Below are positions 27,864 to 37,037 of a stretch of DNA of 45,800 bases, in pieces (the first letter of the stretch is position 1; each line of letters starts with the position of its first letter). The notes below the pieces were generated by a model. That model ran no database searches and was not told the DNA's origin. It saw nothing but the letters and a program-made list of their open reading frames with translations. Source of the DNA: Opitutus sp. GAS368 (lineage in GTDB: Bacteria > Verrucomicrobiota > Verrucomicrobiia > Opitutales > Opitutaceae); the NCBI GenBank assembly GCA_945871085.1, contig CAMBVX010000009.1, forward strand, positions 1 through 45,800, written 5' to 3'. The position numbers were made by a program, and so were the translations under genes.

Positions 27864-29332
27864 GCGGCGGGGGCGCTGAGTTTTAATCCGGTGAACCGAA
27901 AGAGCGCACCGCGCGGGACGTTCGCATCGCAGGCCACGCCCCAGTGGTGCGCCGAAGCGATCTGCTGCACGATCGCGAGCCCAAGGCCGACCCCTTTGGG
28001 TCGCATCGTCACGTAGGGTTTGAAGATATTGGCCCGCTCCGCCGCCGCGACGCCCGGACCGTCGTCACCGATTTCCAAAACGGCCTCGCGGAGGCCGGAC
28101 TGCGTCAGCCGCACTTCCACGCGTCCACCGGGCAACACGGCTTGCAGCGCATTCAGCAGAACATTGAACAATGCCTGGCGGAGTAATTGTTCGTCGGCTT
28201 CGATCACCAGCGGGGACTCCGGTGGGACCAAGGTCACCTGCTTTTCCTCGATATCCGGCACCAAGGTGCGCGCGACGTCGGCCACCAAGCGCCGCACCTC
28301 GACGGGGCCGAGGTGAGCTTCGCGGGGCTTCGAGTAGTTGATAAATTCGTTCAACTGCACCGTCACGCGGTCGGCCTCTTCGATGATGGTCGATGCGTGC
28401 TCCTTGAGCTTGGGCGAGCTGCCGGCCTGCATGGCGATCATCTGCGCCAAACCACGAATGAGGTTGAGCGGATTGCGCGTCTCGTGGGCCAGACCGGCGG
28501 CGGCGAAATTCATCCCCTTGAGATGGGTGTTCATTTCCCCCGCTTTGACTAAACGGATCTGCAGTTCGGAATTCTTTGAGAGATTGCGCCAGGCGAGGAC
28601 CGACAACACCGCGCCCCCGAGCGCCAGCAAGCTGACGAGCGACCGGAGCAGTAAATTGCTCTGCACGGTCCGGCGCATTTCCGCCGTAGACAGGGAAATC
28701 ACCAGGCTGTGGGCACCTTGTTTTTGGATCACCGCATCGTATTCCTCCTTCGACATCCAAGAGGGACGGCTGAAGAGAGGCCGGGCCGCCGCCGCACCGG
28801 CGGACTCAGCCGCTGGAGTGACGCCGGACTCGGTTGGCCGGCGCGATGGGAGCGGACGAAACGCCCGGGTGAGCCGTTCATCCGAGACGACGATCGCCGC
28901 GGGAGGCCGGACACCGTCCTCGGTGGCGGCCGCGCCCAAATCCATCAAGTTCAGAATCGTCAGCGAGTGCTCGCTCCAGAAAACACCGCGCGCCCGCAGC
29001 ATCTCGGGCGTCAGTTCCACCGCATGGCCAGCGCTCGCGATCGGTTCACCCGTGGCACCAAGAATCGCAATGGACTCCAATTCCTCCGGGCGAAGCAGAT
29101 CCTGCAGCGCGGACTGTAGACGCTCTTTCGAAACCACGATACCGTTGCGCCGCTGAGAGCGGACCACGACGCCGAGCGTCGAGGTGATGTCCCGCCCGCG
29201 GTGGATGAGCGCTTGGGCGGCGTCGCGCTTGAAGCGGACGTGTTCCTCCAGCTGCCACCCGCAGATCCCCAAACCGCAACCGATCAGGGTGGCGGAAACG
29301 ATGAAATTTCGTTTTGCGGACGGCCAAATCAT
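27860..29332 (-). CDS. Membrane sensor histidine kinase (partner of adjacent NtrC-type regulator)
   Basis: H-box GLAHETRNPLNLIRGLAQMI; N-box LFNVLLNALQAV; G-box IGDDGPGV...GVGLGLAIVQQI; ATGA overlap with the response regulator. Confidence 0.93.
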   Translation of the reverse strand: MIWPSAKRNFIVSATLIGCGLGICGWQLEEHVRFKRDAAQALIHRGRDITSTLGVVVRSQRRNGIVVSKERLQSALQDLLRPEELESIAILGATGEPIASAGHAVELTPEMLRARGVFWSEHSLTILNLMDLGAAATEDGVRPPAAIVVSDERLTRAFRPLPSRRPTESGVTPAAESAGAAAARPLFSRPSWMSKEEYDAVIQKQGAHSLVISLSTAEMRRTVQSNLLLRSLVSLLALGGAVLSVLAWRNLSKNSELQIRLVKAGEMNTHLKGMNFAAAGLAHETRNPLNLIRGLAQMIAMQAGSSPKLKEHASTIIEEADRVTVQLNEFINYSKPREAHLGPVEVRRLVADVARTLVPDIEEKQVTLVPPESPLVIEADEQLLRQALFNVLLNALQAVLPGGRVEVRLTQSGLREAVLEIGDDGPGVAAAERANIFKPYVTMRPKGVGLGLAIVQQIASAHHWGVACDANVPRGALFRFTGLKLSAPAA

Positions 29333-29385
29333 AGGGGGCGTGGGCCACACTCAGGCCCAGACCACGGGCCGTTCCAAGCCCGCAA

Positions 29386-30543
29386 TCAGGGGTTGCCGAG
29401 GTATTTCTTCATCTCCTCTTTCTCGAAGGTCTTCGGAGCCAGCTCCAGTTTCGCGCGCTCGTCCTTCGCCATCCCGGCCAAATCCTTGGGGTCAGTCACC
29501 ACGTGCGGCGTGAGGAAAATGAGCAGCTCCGTCTTCTGATTCTTTTTGATATTCCGCTTAAACGCGTAACCCAAAATAGGGATATCCCCGAGGAGCGGCA
29601 CTTTGTTTTCCTGGTCGATCACCTGCGTGGAAATCAGGCCGCCGATGACAACAGTTTGGTCGCTGGGCGTCACGACGACGGTGTCGGCCGAGCGTTTGTC
29701 GATCACCGGAGAATTGACGCCCGTCGAGATCGGGACGGTGGTCGCGCTCAGCGAGGAGATTTCCGGCGAGACGATCATCTCGACCAAGCCGGCCTGCGTG
29801 ATGAACGGCGTCACGCGTAATATGATACCGACATCCTGGTAGGAGACGGTGTTGATCGTCGTGTTATTCGTATCGCTGACGCGGGAGTTCGTGATGATCG
29901 GGATCTGCTGGCCGACCAAAATCGTGGCCTGCTGGCTGCTCCGGGTGAGAATCGAGGGCCGTGAAAGAATTTCGGTCTTACTTTTCACCGCGAGCGCATG
30001 GAGCGTGGCCTCAAGACCGTGCTGCCCACTGATGTTGTAAAAGGCACCGTATTGGGTCGCATCGTCGAGCGCGTTCCCCAAACCAAACTTGGTCGTCGCG
30101 GTGCCGATCGGCCCGCCCTTGATCGCAATTTTCCCTCCGTAGGTGGCCTCGGCGCCCAAATCGAGATCGTCGCCGTGCGTCACCTGGAGGAAGACCACGT
30201 TGATCAAAACCTGGGGCTTTGGCTTATCGAGACTGGCGATGATCGTCTTAATATTTTCGTTCGTATCGTCGTCCGTGACGATGATGAGCCGGCGCGACTC
30301 CATGTCGCTCGTGATCATCGCATCGCCGAGCATGGTGGAGTTTTGATACTGGCGGCTGCCCGCACCGCTACTACTGCTGCCGCCGCCAGTGCCGGTAGGA
30401 CGTGTCGGAGTCGCCGCGCGCGTCGGAGTCGCCGCGCGCGTCGGCGTCTGGGGCGCACGGGTCTGGGCGAAAACTTCGGCGGCGAGCAACAGGGAGGCGG
30501 CGATCATCAGCCCCGAGCGAAGTGAAAAACGAGATAGATTCAT
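29386..30543 (-). CDS. T2SS secretin, C-terminal half (barrel domain) with its own signal peptide
   Basis: MNLSRFSLRSGLMIAASLLLAAEVFAQ; secretin signature VPLLGDIPILGYAFKRNIKKNQKTELLIFLTPHVV; KPQVLINVVFLQV. Confidence 0.9.
   Translation of the reverse strand: MNLSRFSLRSGLMIAASLLLAAEVFAQTRAPQTPTRAATPTRAATPTRPTGTGGGSSSSGAGSRQYQNSTMLGDAMITSDMESRRLIIVTDDDTNENIKTIIASLDKPKPQVLINVVFLQVTHGDDLDLGAEATYGGKIAIKGGPIGTATTKFGLGNALDDATQYGAFYNISGQHGLEATLHALAVKSKTEILSRPSILTRSSQQATILVGQQIPIITNSRVSDTNNTTINTVSYQDVGIILRVTPFITQAGLVEMIVSPEISSLSATTVPISTGVNSPVIDKRSADTVVVTPSDQTVVIGGLISTQVIDQENKVPLLGDIPILGYAFKRNIKKNQKTELLIFLTPHVVTDPKDLAGMAKDERAKLELAPKTFEKEEMKKYLGNP
30402..30447. repeat. 18-bp tandem repeat encoding (RAATPT)n in the secretin N-terminal linker
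   Basis: gtgtcggagtcgccgcgc / gcgtcggagtcgccgcgc / gcgtcggcgtc. Confidence 0.7.
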
Positions 30544-30581
30544 GAGAAGGCCTTAAATTGAAAAAGTGCGACGGAGGTGAG

Positions 30582-31799
30582 TTAGCGGCGACCGCTGGTC
30601 GAGAGCGTCGAGTTGGCGGGCGTCGTCTGGCTGTTGTTGGCGGCGCGGGTGGCCAGCGGATCGTTTTGCGTCGAGGCCGACGCGCGCGAGTTACTGGATT
30701 GGAAGAGATTTTTCAGGACCGTTTCGACCTGCTTCACATCGGCATTCTCCAACGTGTAAACAAAGACCTTTTGTTTACGGGCCGGACTCGCATCGAGCTG
30801 CGCGATGATTTCGCCAATCTCCGGCATCGTGTCTTTGCTGGCCGTCACAATCACCGAGTACGTGCGGGCATCGGCAATCGCGACCACCGGCGTCGAACGC
30901 GACGTCGAGGAGGCGCCACCTCCGCCGGTACGGCCACCGGCCCCGCCGGTGCGACCACCACCACCCGTGGTGCCGCTGCGTCCACCGAAGCCCGGAAAGC
31001 CGGGAAAGCCGCCGCCGACCCCACCGCGACCGACGGTCGCGCCTTGGCCCTGACTAGGACTCGAAAAAATGTTCGTAATCAGCTGAGCCATTTCCACCGG
31101 GTCCGCGTTCTTTAGCTGAAACATTTTCATGGTCGACACGGTGTCGGCCGAGGTGTCGAGGGCGGACACGATTTCGACGATGTGGCGGACGTTGATGTTC
31201 GTGTCGGTGACGACGAGGGAATTGCTGTCCTGATTTGCGGTGAGCGTGGCGGAACCAGGGATCAGCGTCCCCAGATCGCGCGCGGCCTGGGTGGCATCGA
31301 TACGGCGCAACGGGATGATCTGCATGACGAGTTCCGCGTTCATCGGAATTTCTTGGGGATCATTGCCGGTGCGGATGGGGATATTTTTTTTCTTCGCTTC
31401 GTCCTTGGAGCTGACGATCAGGCTGCGGCCCTGCACGCTGGCGCTGTAGCCGTTTTTGTTAAGCGCTTGGTTGAGCAACTGGACCGCTTCTTCGCGCGTG
31501 ACCGGCTGCGAGCTCCACATATCCACCGTGCCGCGGACGGGGGTTTCGAGGACGATGATAAAACCGGCGGCGTCGCTCATGTAGTTGAGCACGGTTTCGA
31601 GCGGAGCGCCGCGGAAATTGAAGCGCAGCTCGCCTGGTTTGGGCGCGGGGCGCGCGGCCGGTGGCCGAGTGCTCGGATCCGGCGCAGCGGCCTTCACCGG
31701 CGCAGGCGCGGGGGCGGGAGCGACATTTTGAGCTGAAGCGCCAGCGGCGAAGGCGGCGAAGCCGAGCAGGAGAGACGGGGTGAATCGGGTCGTTTTCAT
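30582..31799 (-). CDS. GspD-like protein, N-terminal half (N0/N1/N2 domains, no barrel)
   Basis: MKTTRFTPSLLLGFAAFAAGASAQ; LRFNFRGAPLETVLNYMSDAAGFIIVLE; IPLRRIDATQAARDLGTLIPGSATLTANQDSNSLVVTDTNINVRHIVEIVSALD; ends TSGRR without secretin domain. Confidence 0.88.
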   Translation of the reverse strand: MKTTRFTPSLLLGFAAFAAGASAQNVAPAPAPAPVKAAAPDPSTRPPAARPAPKPGELRFNFRGAPLETVLNYMSDAAGFIIVLETPVRGTVDMWSSQPVTREEAVQLLNQALNKNGYSASVQGRSLIVSSKDEAKKKNIPIRTGNDPQEIPMNAELVMQIIPLRRIDATQAARDLGTLIPGSATLTANQDSNSLVVTDTNINVRHIVEIVSALDTSADTVSTMKMFQLKNADPVEMAQLITNIFSSPSQGQGATVGRGGVGGGFPGFPGFGGRSGTTGGGGRTGGAGGRTGGGGASSTSRSTPVVAIADARTYSVIVTASKDTMPEIGEIIAQLDASPARKQKVFVYTLENADVKQVETVLKNLFQSSNSRASASTQNDPLATRAANNSQTTPANSTLSTSGRR

Positions 31800-32476
31800 T
31801 GTTTCAATTGTTGTTGGCGTTTCTCCATCAGACGGCGGAGTGCATCGGAGGCATCGGCCGGGATGGCGGGGGGCGCACCCGGGCCAGGATTGGCGGCGGC
31901 TTCGGCGGCACGCGCTTCACTGCGCACGGTTTCGGCGCCGATCACCGACCACTCGCCGCCCTCGGGGCGACGGAGCTGTTGGCCCATTTTCAAGGTGAGG
32001 GGCTGGGACTCGCGTTCGAGTTCGACGCTGTCGCTCGTGATCCCCTTGACTGTAAATTTCCCGAGCGCGCCGCCTTCGTTGAGGGCCTTGCGGTAGGCGG
32101 TATCGGGGCTGTCGAAGAAGGCGAAGAGGCCTTTCTCATACTGCATGGTGCCGACAAACGAGATGACGTCGGTGCGGGACGCGCGCTCCTCGGTGGCGCG
32201 ACTGCGGCCCGTGCGGTTCGGATTGAAGATATTGCGATCCCCAATGAGCCGATAGGTATCGAAGGTCGGACCCGCTGGGGCCACGACCTTGGCACGGTCG
32301 GCAGCTTTGGAGGACGTCGCCGGTTTGGGCGCCGGCTTGTTGGCCGGTTTGGGCCCGACCTTCGGCACCTCGACCGCTGGTTTCGTCGGTGCTGGCGGCG
32401 CTTCTGCGGCCCAGCCGAATTCGACGGCGAGCGCAAAGACGAGTGCGACCGCACCGAGGGGATGACGCAGGTTCAT
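31796..32476 (-). CDS. GspC/PilP-like T2SS protein
   Basis: YRLIGDRNIFNPNRTG motif; ISFVGTMQYEKGLFAFFD; position in the operon. Confidence 0.65.
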   Translation of the reverse strand: MNLRHPLGAVALVFALAVEFGWAAEAPPAPTKPAVEVPKVGPKPANKPAPKPATSSKAADRAKVVAPAGPTFDTYRLIGDRNIFNPNRTGRSRATEERASRTDVISFVGTMQYEKGLFAFFDSPDTAYRKALNEGGALGKFTVKGITSDSVELERESQPLTLKMGQQLRRPEGGEWSVIGAETVRSEARAAEAAANPGPGAPPAIPADASDALRRLMEKRQQQLKQ

Positions 32477-33018
32477 AGTCGGCCCTCCAACGGGGACATC
32501 CGGAGTCCGCTAACGATGAGGCCGAGCGTGAGTTTGTTGCCGCCTTCGTCACGCGCCGTCAGCTCGACGGAGTCGACGCGGAGGGCGATCGGGGATTTTT
32601 CCAGCTCGTAGAGAAAACGGCTGAGCGTCGCCAGAGTTCCGGAGGCATCGACCCGGCACTCGAGGGTGGAATAGCGCGTGGTGCCGCGTTTCCACTGCGG
32701 CTTGATGGAGCCGAGTTCGATGCGGTTATCCCGGCCCCACCGGTCAATCGCCGAAATCAGATCCTGCTCGGCTTGCGCGGCATCCTTGGGGAGTGCACCG
32801 GTCTGCATCTCGGTCCATTTCCGCTGGGTCTGCGGGCCGCGCTCGATCATGCCGCGACCGCGGGCCACGTCCTTTTTGAGCTTCACGATTTCCGCCGCAT
32901 GCGCCTGCCACGTCTTGGTGAGCGGGGTGAGCAGGACGGCATCGAGCACGTAAAGCGCGACGGCTGCAGCCGTGGCGATCAGGAGCAATTTCTGACGATT
33001 TTGTGGGTTCAGATTCAT
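32473..33018 (-). CDS. GspM/PilO-like T2SS protein
   Basis: Single N-terminal TM (KLLLIATAAAVALYVLDAVLL), coiled coil, ferredoxin-like tail (LATLSRFLYELEKSPIALRVDSVELTARD). Confidence 0.65.
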   Translation of the reverse strand: MNLNPQNRQKLLLIATAAAVALYVLDAVLLTPLTKTWQAHAAEIVKLKKDVARGRGMIERGPQTQRKWTEMQTGALPKDAAQAEQDLISAIDRWGRDNRIELGSIKPQWKRGTTRYSTLECRVDASGTLATLSRFLYELEKSPIALRVDSVELTARDEGGNKLTLGLIVSGLRMSPLEGRL

Positions 33019-34430
33019 GAGCCGGCATTTCCTTTCCAACGAAACGTAAACGTAAACTGCGCGGGCACCTTGCCGCGGATCTGTTCGACTTTCACGGCTT
33101 GGATTTCCTTCACCTTACGCAGTTGGTCGAGCGTGCGCAGCAGCGAAGCGTTATCGCGCGCCGTGCCGCTGATGCTCACGGTCTGCGCGGTGATCCCGTG
33201 AACTTCCACGGAGCGCGCCGTCACACTGCCGTTGTCCGGGAAGCACTCGGTCACGCGGCTGAGGATCGTGAGGTTGCGGTAAGATTCATCATACCACGGA
33301 CGGAATTCGCGGATACGATCCTGCACGACATCGAGGGCCGTGACCTCCACCGCCATCGCCTCCCATTCCGCGCGGAGCGACCAACGGCTGTATTCCTGCC
33401 AAGCAAAAAAGCCCAGCGCCAAGACGGCCGCGCCGCCGACCGCGAAACCCGCCGTCGCCAGGCGCTTCGAATTATACCGGGCCACGATCATCGCCCAACG
33501 CCCCGGGTGCGGCGGCAGGAACTCGAGGTCCGGGCCTTCCGACGCCAGCCACCGCGCCGCGACGTGCTCGGCCATCTGATCGGAAATCGGTTGCTGCGAC
33601 ACCGCGCTGCGGGTGACGGCCAGCCCTTCGGCCTCGGCCCACTCGGTGAGTTTTTCCGCGAGCTGACGGCTCATCGACTCGTCGCCGCAGAGCGCAAGTT
33701 GCGTGAGCTCGGCCCGCAAATCGACCGGCACCTGCTCGAACGTGATGCGGAGTTCGCGGGCGACCGCGTTACCGTTGACCACGTGCTCACCAACCTCGGA
33801 CTCGACCGACGCTTCGCACGTGCGCAAGGCCGCGATCCCGCCGCCCGCAGAAATCAACAGTGCCGCGCCCTTGGGTTCGACGGCGACGGTGATGCGGCCT
33901 TGGCCAGCGGGAGCAATCACGTCGGGCAACGCGGCGAGACCGAGCGAGAAACTAACGACCTTCAGTCCGGCGGCTTTCAACGCGGCGGCCAACTGTTGGA
34001 TCTGCTCTTTGCGCACCGCCAACTGCGTAACGTAAGCCGGGCCGGCGGAGCGGTGGAAAGACCGCGCAATCTGCAACTGCGCCGGATCGCACGGGAAGCC
34101 CTTCTCGGCCTCGATCTGGAGAAAACTGTGCGCATCCGCGGGCGAGAGCTCCGGCACCATCGTGTGCTGGCTCATGATCCAGCCGGCCGGGAGCGCGACC
34201 ACACAATGGCGTTCGCGAATGCCGGCGGCATCGAGGTGATTCCTGATTTCGCGGCCCACGAGCTCCGACTCCGGATGCAAGAGATCCAAGGTGAGGGCGG
34301 CCGACGCGGCCTTGACGACCTCGTTGGCGCCCTTGGCGCGGGTGACATGGCACGCCCGCAGGTGGCCGTCGGTAAAGGCGAGTCCGACGACCGAGGTCAG
34401 CCGTTTTTTAGTTTTCCGTTTCGTGATCAC
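33015..34430 (-). CDS. GspL-like / PilM-PilN fusion T2SS protein (GTG start overlapping gspK stop)
   Basis: Actin-like N-terminus (VVGLAFTDGHLRACHV...CVVALPAGWIMSQHTMVPEL), TM FAVGGAAVLALGFFAW, PilN-like periplasmic domain. Confidence 0.75.
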   Translation of the reverse strand: MITKRKTKKRLTSVVGLAFTDGHLRACHVTRAKGANEVVKAASAALTLDLLHPESELVGREIRNHLDAAGIRERHCVVALPAGWIMSQHTMVPELSPADAHSFLQIEAEKGFPCDPAQLQIARSFHRSAGPAYVTQLAVRKEQIQQLAAALKAAGLKVVSFSLGLAALPDVIAPAGQGRITVAVEPKGAALLISAGGGIAALRTCEASVESEVGEHVVNGNAVARELRITFEQVPVDLRAELTQLALCGDESMSRQLAEKLTEWAEAEGLAVTRSAVSQQPISDQMAEHVAARWLASEGPDLEFLPPHPGRWAMIVARYNSKRLATAGFAVGGAAVLALGFFAWQEYSRWSLRAEWEAMAVEVTALDVVQDRIREFRPWYDESYRNLTILSRVTECFPDNGSVTARSVEVHGITAQTVSISGTARDNASLLRTLDQLRKVKEIQAVKVEQIRGKVPAQFTFTFRWKGNAGS

Positions 34431-35875
34431 GATGGGTTGTTCGTTCCTTTGAGGGTTTGTCGGACCTGCGAGCCAAGCGCCCAGCCATAAGCGCTGAGGT
34501 CTTGGTGGTAGATGATCCGAGGGGTGCCGGTGCGGGTGTCGAAAATAACTTTCTCGCGACAGTAGCCGCGACCGAAACGCCCCACGGCCGCAATGTCGGC
34601 GGTGAACTGGTAGGACTGATCGGTGATGTAGCGGCCGGCTTGGCGGATCGCAGCGGGCGGCAACACCTGCGTGAGCCACGCAAACGAAGTGAGCACGTCG
34701 GGATGGGTGACCCGGTAGGCGGCGAGCGTCGAGGCATTGGCGAGGCCGATGCCGGGGATGCAGGCGAGGACCGCCTCGCTCGCGGTGTTGACGTTGATCA
34801 GCCCCGGCTGCGTCGCGCCCGTGGCGGTCGTGATATCGGCATGGATCAAAACAAATTCTTCAGCGGTCATCTGGCTCGCGACCATAAACTCGGCGACACT
34901 CGTCAGATCCGGCCGCGGCGGCTGACCACCCGGGAAACCGCCGCCCGGACCACCCGGGGGAGTCGCTGCACCAAAGGCACTGTTCACGATCGTGGCCACG
35001 CGCTGCTGCTCGATGTTCTTCGCGAGCAAAAGCTGGATGAGTTGCTGGCGATTCTGGCCGTTGCCGTTGGTGACGTTGACCCGCCGCGTGCCGTCGGCGC
35101 GCGTGTTGGGCTGACGACTGTAAACGGTGACGTATTCAAAAATCCCCAGCAGCATCTGGCCATCCTGATTGTCGCGGGGGGCGGACAACTCGCCATCGTC
35201 CTCGTGAGCATCGAGGGCGCCATTGCGGTTCGTATCTTCGCCGAGGAGAAGATCCAGCGTGGCACCGTCCACGAGCCGGAGTTCGTCCACGGACTCGAAC
35301 GCGCCACCTTTGTTCAAGCGAGGCGGATCGAGGCGGGCATAGACACTCTCGGAGCCGCCGCCGGTGTCACCGGTGTCGCTGCCCGCAGCTTGCGCGTTGG
35401 TCGCCCGGCGCCAACTGATAATGGCCTCGACGAGTTCCGGCGTCATGGTCGGCAGCTCGGTCAACATCGCGCGCGTCGCCGTGTTGAGATTGAGCTTCGA
35501 CGCTTCATCGATGAGGCCGAAGACGGGCTCGGACGTGGGGGTCTGGCTGTTGTCACGACCGATCATCCAAAACTGCGCCTCACCCACGGGCAACGCCTCG
35601 GACTTGTAGTCGGCGACGTTGGGCACCGCGCCGTTAGTCGCGAAATTGGCGAGGATGTAGCCCGCGTAGCGAATGCCCCCCGCGACCGCTTGGCGGGCCT
35701 CGATCTCGGTGACGCGGTTGTCGGCCGCGCGCAGCTCCGAGCTCATCGAGTTGGCAAAATAGAGCGTGAGCGCCACGAGGCCGAGACACGTCCACATGAC
35801 GATAATCAGCACCGAGCCGCGCCGGGAACGGAACGACGACGGGAATGAAGATGACGATGAGGCGCGTGCGGTCAT
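34427..35875 (-). CDS. gspK: T2SS minor pseudopilin GspK
   Basis: RRGSVLIIVMWTCLGLVALTLYFANSMSSELRAADNRV; FGLIDEASKLNLNTATRAMLTELP; INVNTASEAVLACIPGI. Confidence 0.88.
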   Translation of the reverse strand: MTARASSSSSFPSSFRSRRGSVLIIVMWTCLGLVALTLYFANSMSSELRAADNRVTEIEARQAVAGGIRYAGYILANFATNGAVPNVADYKSEALPVGEAQFWMIGRDNSQTPTSEPVFGLIDEASKLNLNTATRAMLTELPTMTPELVEAIISWRRATNAQAAGSDTGDTGGGSESVYARLDPPRLNKGGAFESVDELRLVDGATLDLLLGEDTNRNGALDAHEDDGELSAPRDNQDGQMLLGIFEYVTVYSRQPNTRADGTRRVNVTNGNGQNRQQLIQLLLAKNIEQQRVATIVNSAFGAATPPGGPGGGFPGGQPPRPDLTSVAEFMVASQMTAEEFVLIHADITTATGATQPGLINVNTASEAVLACIPGIGLANASTLAAYRVTHPDVLTSFAWLTQVLPPAAIRQAGRYITDQSYQFTADIAAVGRFGRGYCREKVIFDTRTGTPRIIYHQDLSAYGWALGSQVRQTLKGTNNPS

Positions 35876-36606
35876 TCGAACCCTCCCCCGCTGGCGGCCG
35901 CGGCGGCGTCGGTCTGAGATGTGGTGGTGGTCGCGAAGACAGGCACCACCAGCTCCACGGGACCGTCGGTTTCCACGTTGCTACCGGGGCGCGCCATCAC
36001 GAGGCGGAACTTGATCGCGGTGGGCAGCGTAGACGTGACGGTGGAATCCCAATCGGGCACCCAATCGAAGCCGTCGTAGAATTCGATCTCGGCCGAGGCG
36101 ACGCCGGACAGGATGACCTGCTGGTCGTCCGGGCCGACCTCCTGCACGGGCAGGAGATTGCGGGTGATCGCGCGCACGAGCGACTTGCCGTTGGAGCCGT
36201 CCGTCGCTGGAGCGAGAAAGTAAGCGATTTTCTGCACTTCAGAATAAGGATTCCAACCGTCGATCTTACCGGAGTTCGTATAGAAATCGGCACTCACGCG
36301 GTCGCCGGCCGGATCGTTCGGCGACGAGGAAAACTCGGTCGTCTGGAGTGGCCCGGCCAACACGGTGCCGTTACCGCCCGTCGGCAACATGAGCCCCGCG
36401 AGGTCGCGCCGCACGATGCTGAGGGCGCGTTGCTGCACGAGATCAAAGTCGATTTTCTCGTGCGTGGTATTGTGCAGTCGGAGCGCGCCAAAAAACGTCG
36501 TGTTGATCGCGAGCAACACAATCGCCGCCACCGCCGTCGCGATGAGTAACTCCAGCAGCGTGAAGCCGCGGAGCGAGCGAAAGGGTGGGCGACGGCGGGT
36601 CTTCAC
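35872..36606 (-). CDS. gspJ: T2SS minor pseudopilin GspJ-like
   Basis: LRGFTLLELLIATAVAAIVLLAINTTFFGALR; GTG start; position between gspI and gspK. Confidence 0.8.
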   Translation of the reverse strand: MKTRRRPPFRSLRGFTLLELLIATAVAAIVLLAINTTFFGALRLHNTTHEKIDFDLVQQRALSIVRRDLAGLMLPTGGNGTVLAGPLQTTEFSSSPNDPAGDRVSADFYTNSGKIDGWNPYSEVQKIAYFLAPATDGSNGKSLVRAITRNLLPVQEVGPDDQQVILSGVASAEIEFYDGFDWVPDWDSTVTSTLPTAIKFRLVMARPGSNVETDGPVELVVPVFATTTTSQTDAAAAASGGGFE

Positions 36607-37037
36607 AGCGCGAGGGGACTGGCGGCCGCAGCGGTGCCGGCGGTCGCGTCAAACAGCGTGCTCGCGCTGATATCGTAGCTGTTACCTTGGATCGAAAAGG
36701 TCACCCTGACGGTCACCTGCGTCATCGAATCTTCGCTCCACGGCTCGGACTGCATGGTCCACGGATAACTCGTGTCGCCGTCAACCACGCTGCCGCTGGA
36801 GGACGTTTGGTTCATCTCACCGGTGACGATCAGCTCATTGAGCATGCGCTCGGCGACGCGCATGGCGGCGGCTTTGCGTTGGCCGAGGAGCCCCGCGCGG
36901 CTCGCGATGCTCATGCCCTGCATCGCGACAGGGATCACAATCGCCATCAGCAAAAGCGCCGCCAACACCTCGATGAGGGTGAAGGCACGACGGCTCCGGC
37001 GTGGGGGGTTAGTTCGCGGTGGCGGGGCGAATTTCAT
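36603..37037 (-). CDS. gspI: T2SS minor pseudopilin GspI-like
   Basis: MKFAPPPRTNPPRRSRRAFTLIEVLAALLLMAIVIPVAMQG; start at 37037 rather than 37127. Confidence 0.8.
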   Translation of the reverse strand: MKFAPPPRTNPPRRSRRAFTLIEVLAALLLMAIVIPVAMQGMSIASRAGLLGQRKAAAMRVAERMLNELIVTGEMNQTSSSGSVVDGDTSYPWTMQSEPWSEDSMTQVTVRVTFSIQGNSYDISASTLFDATAGTAAAASPLAL

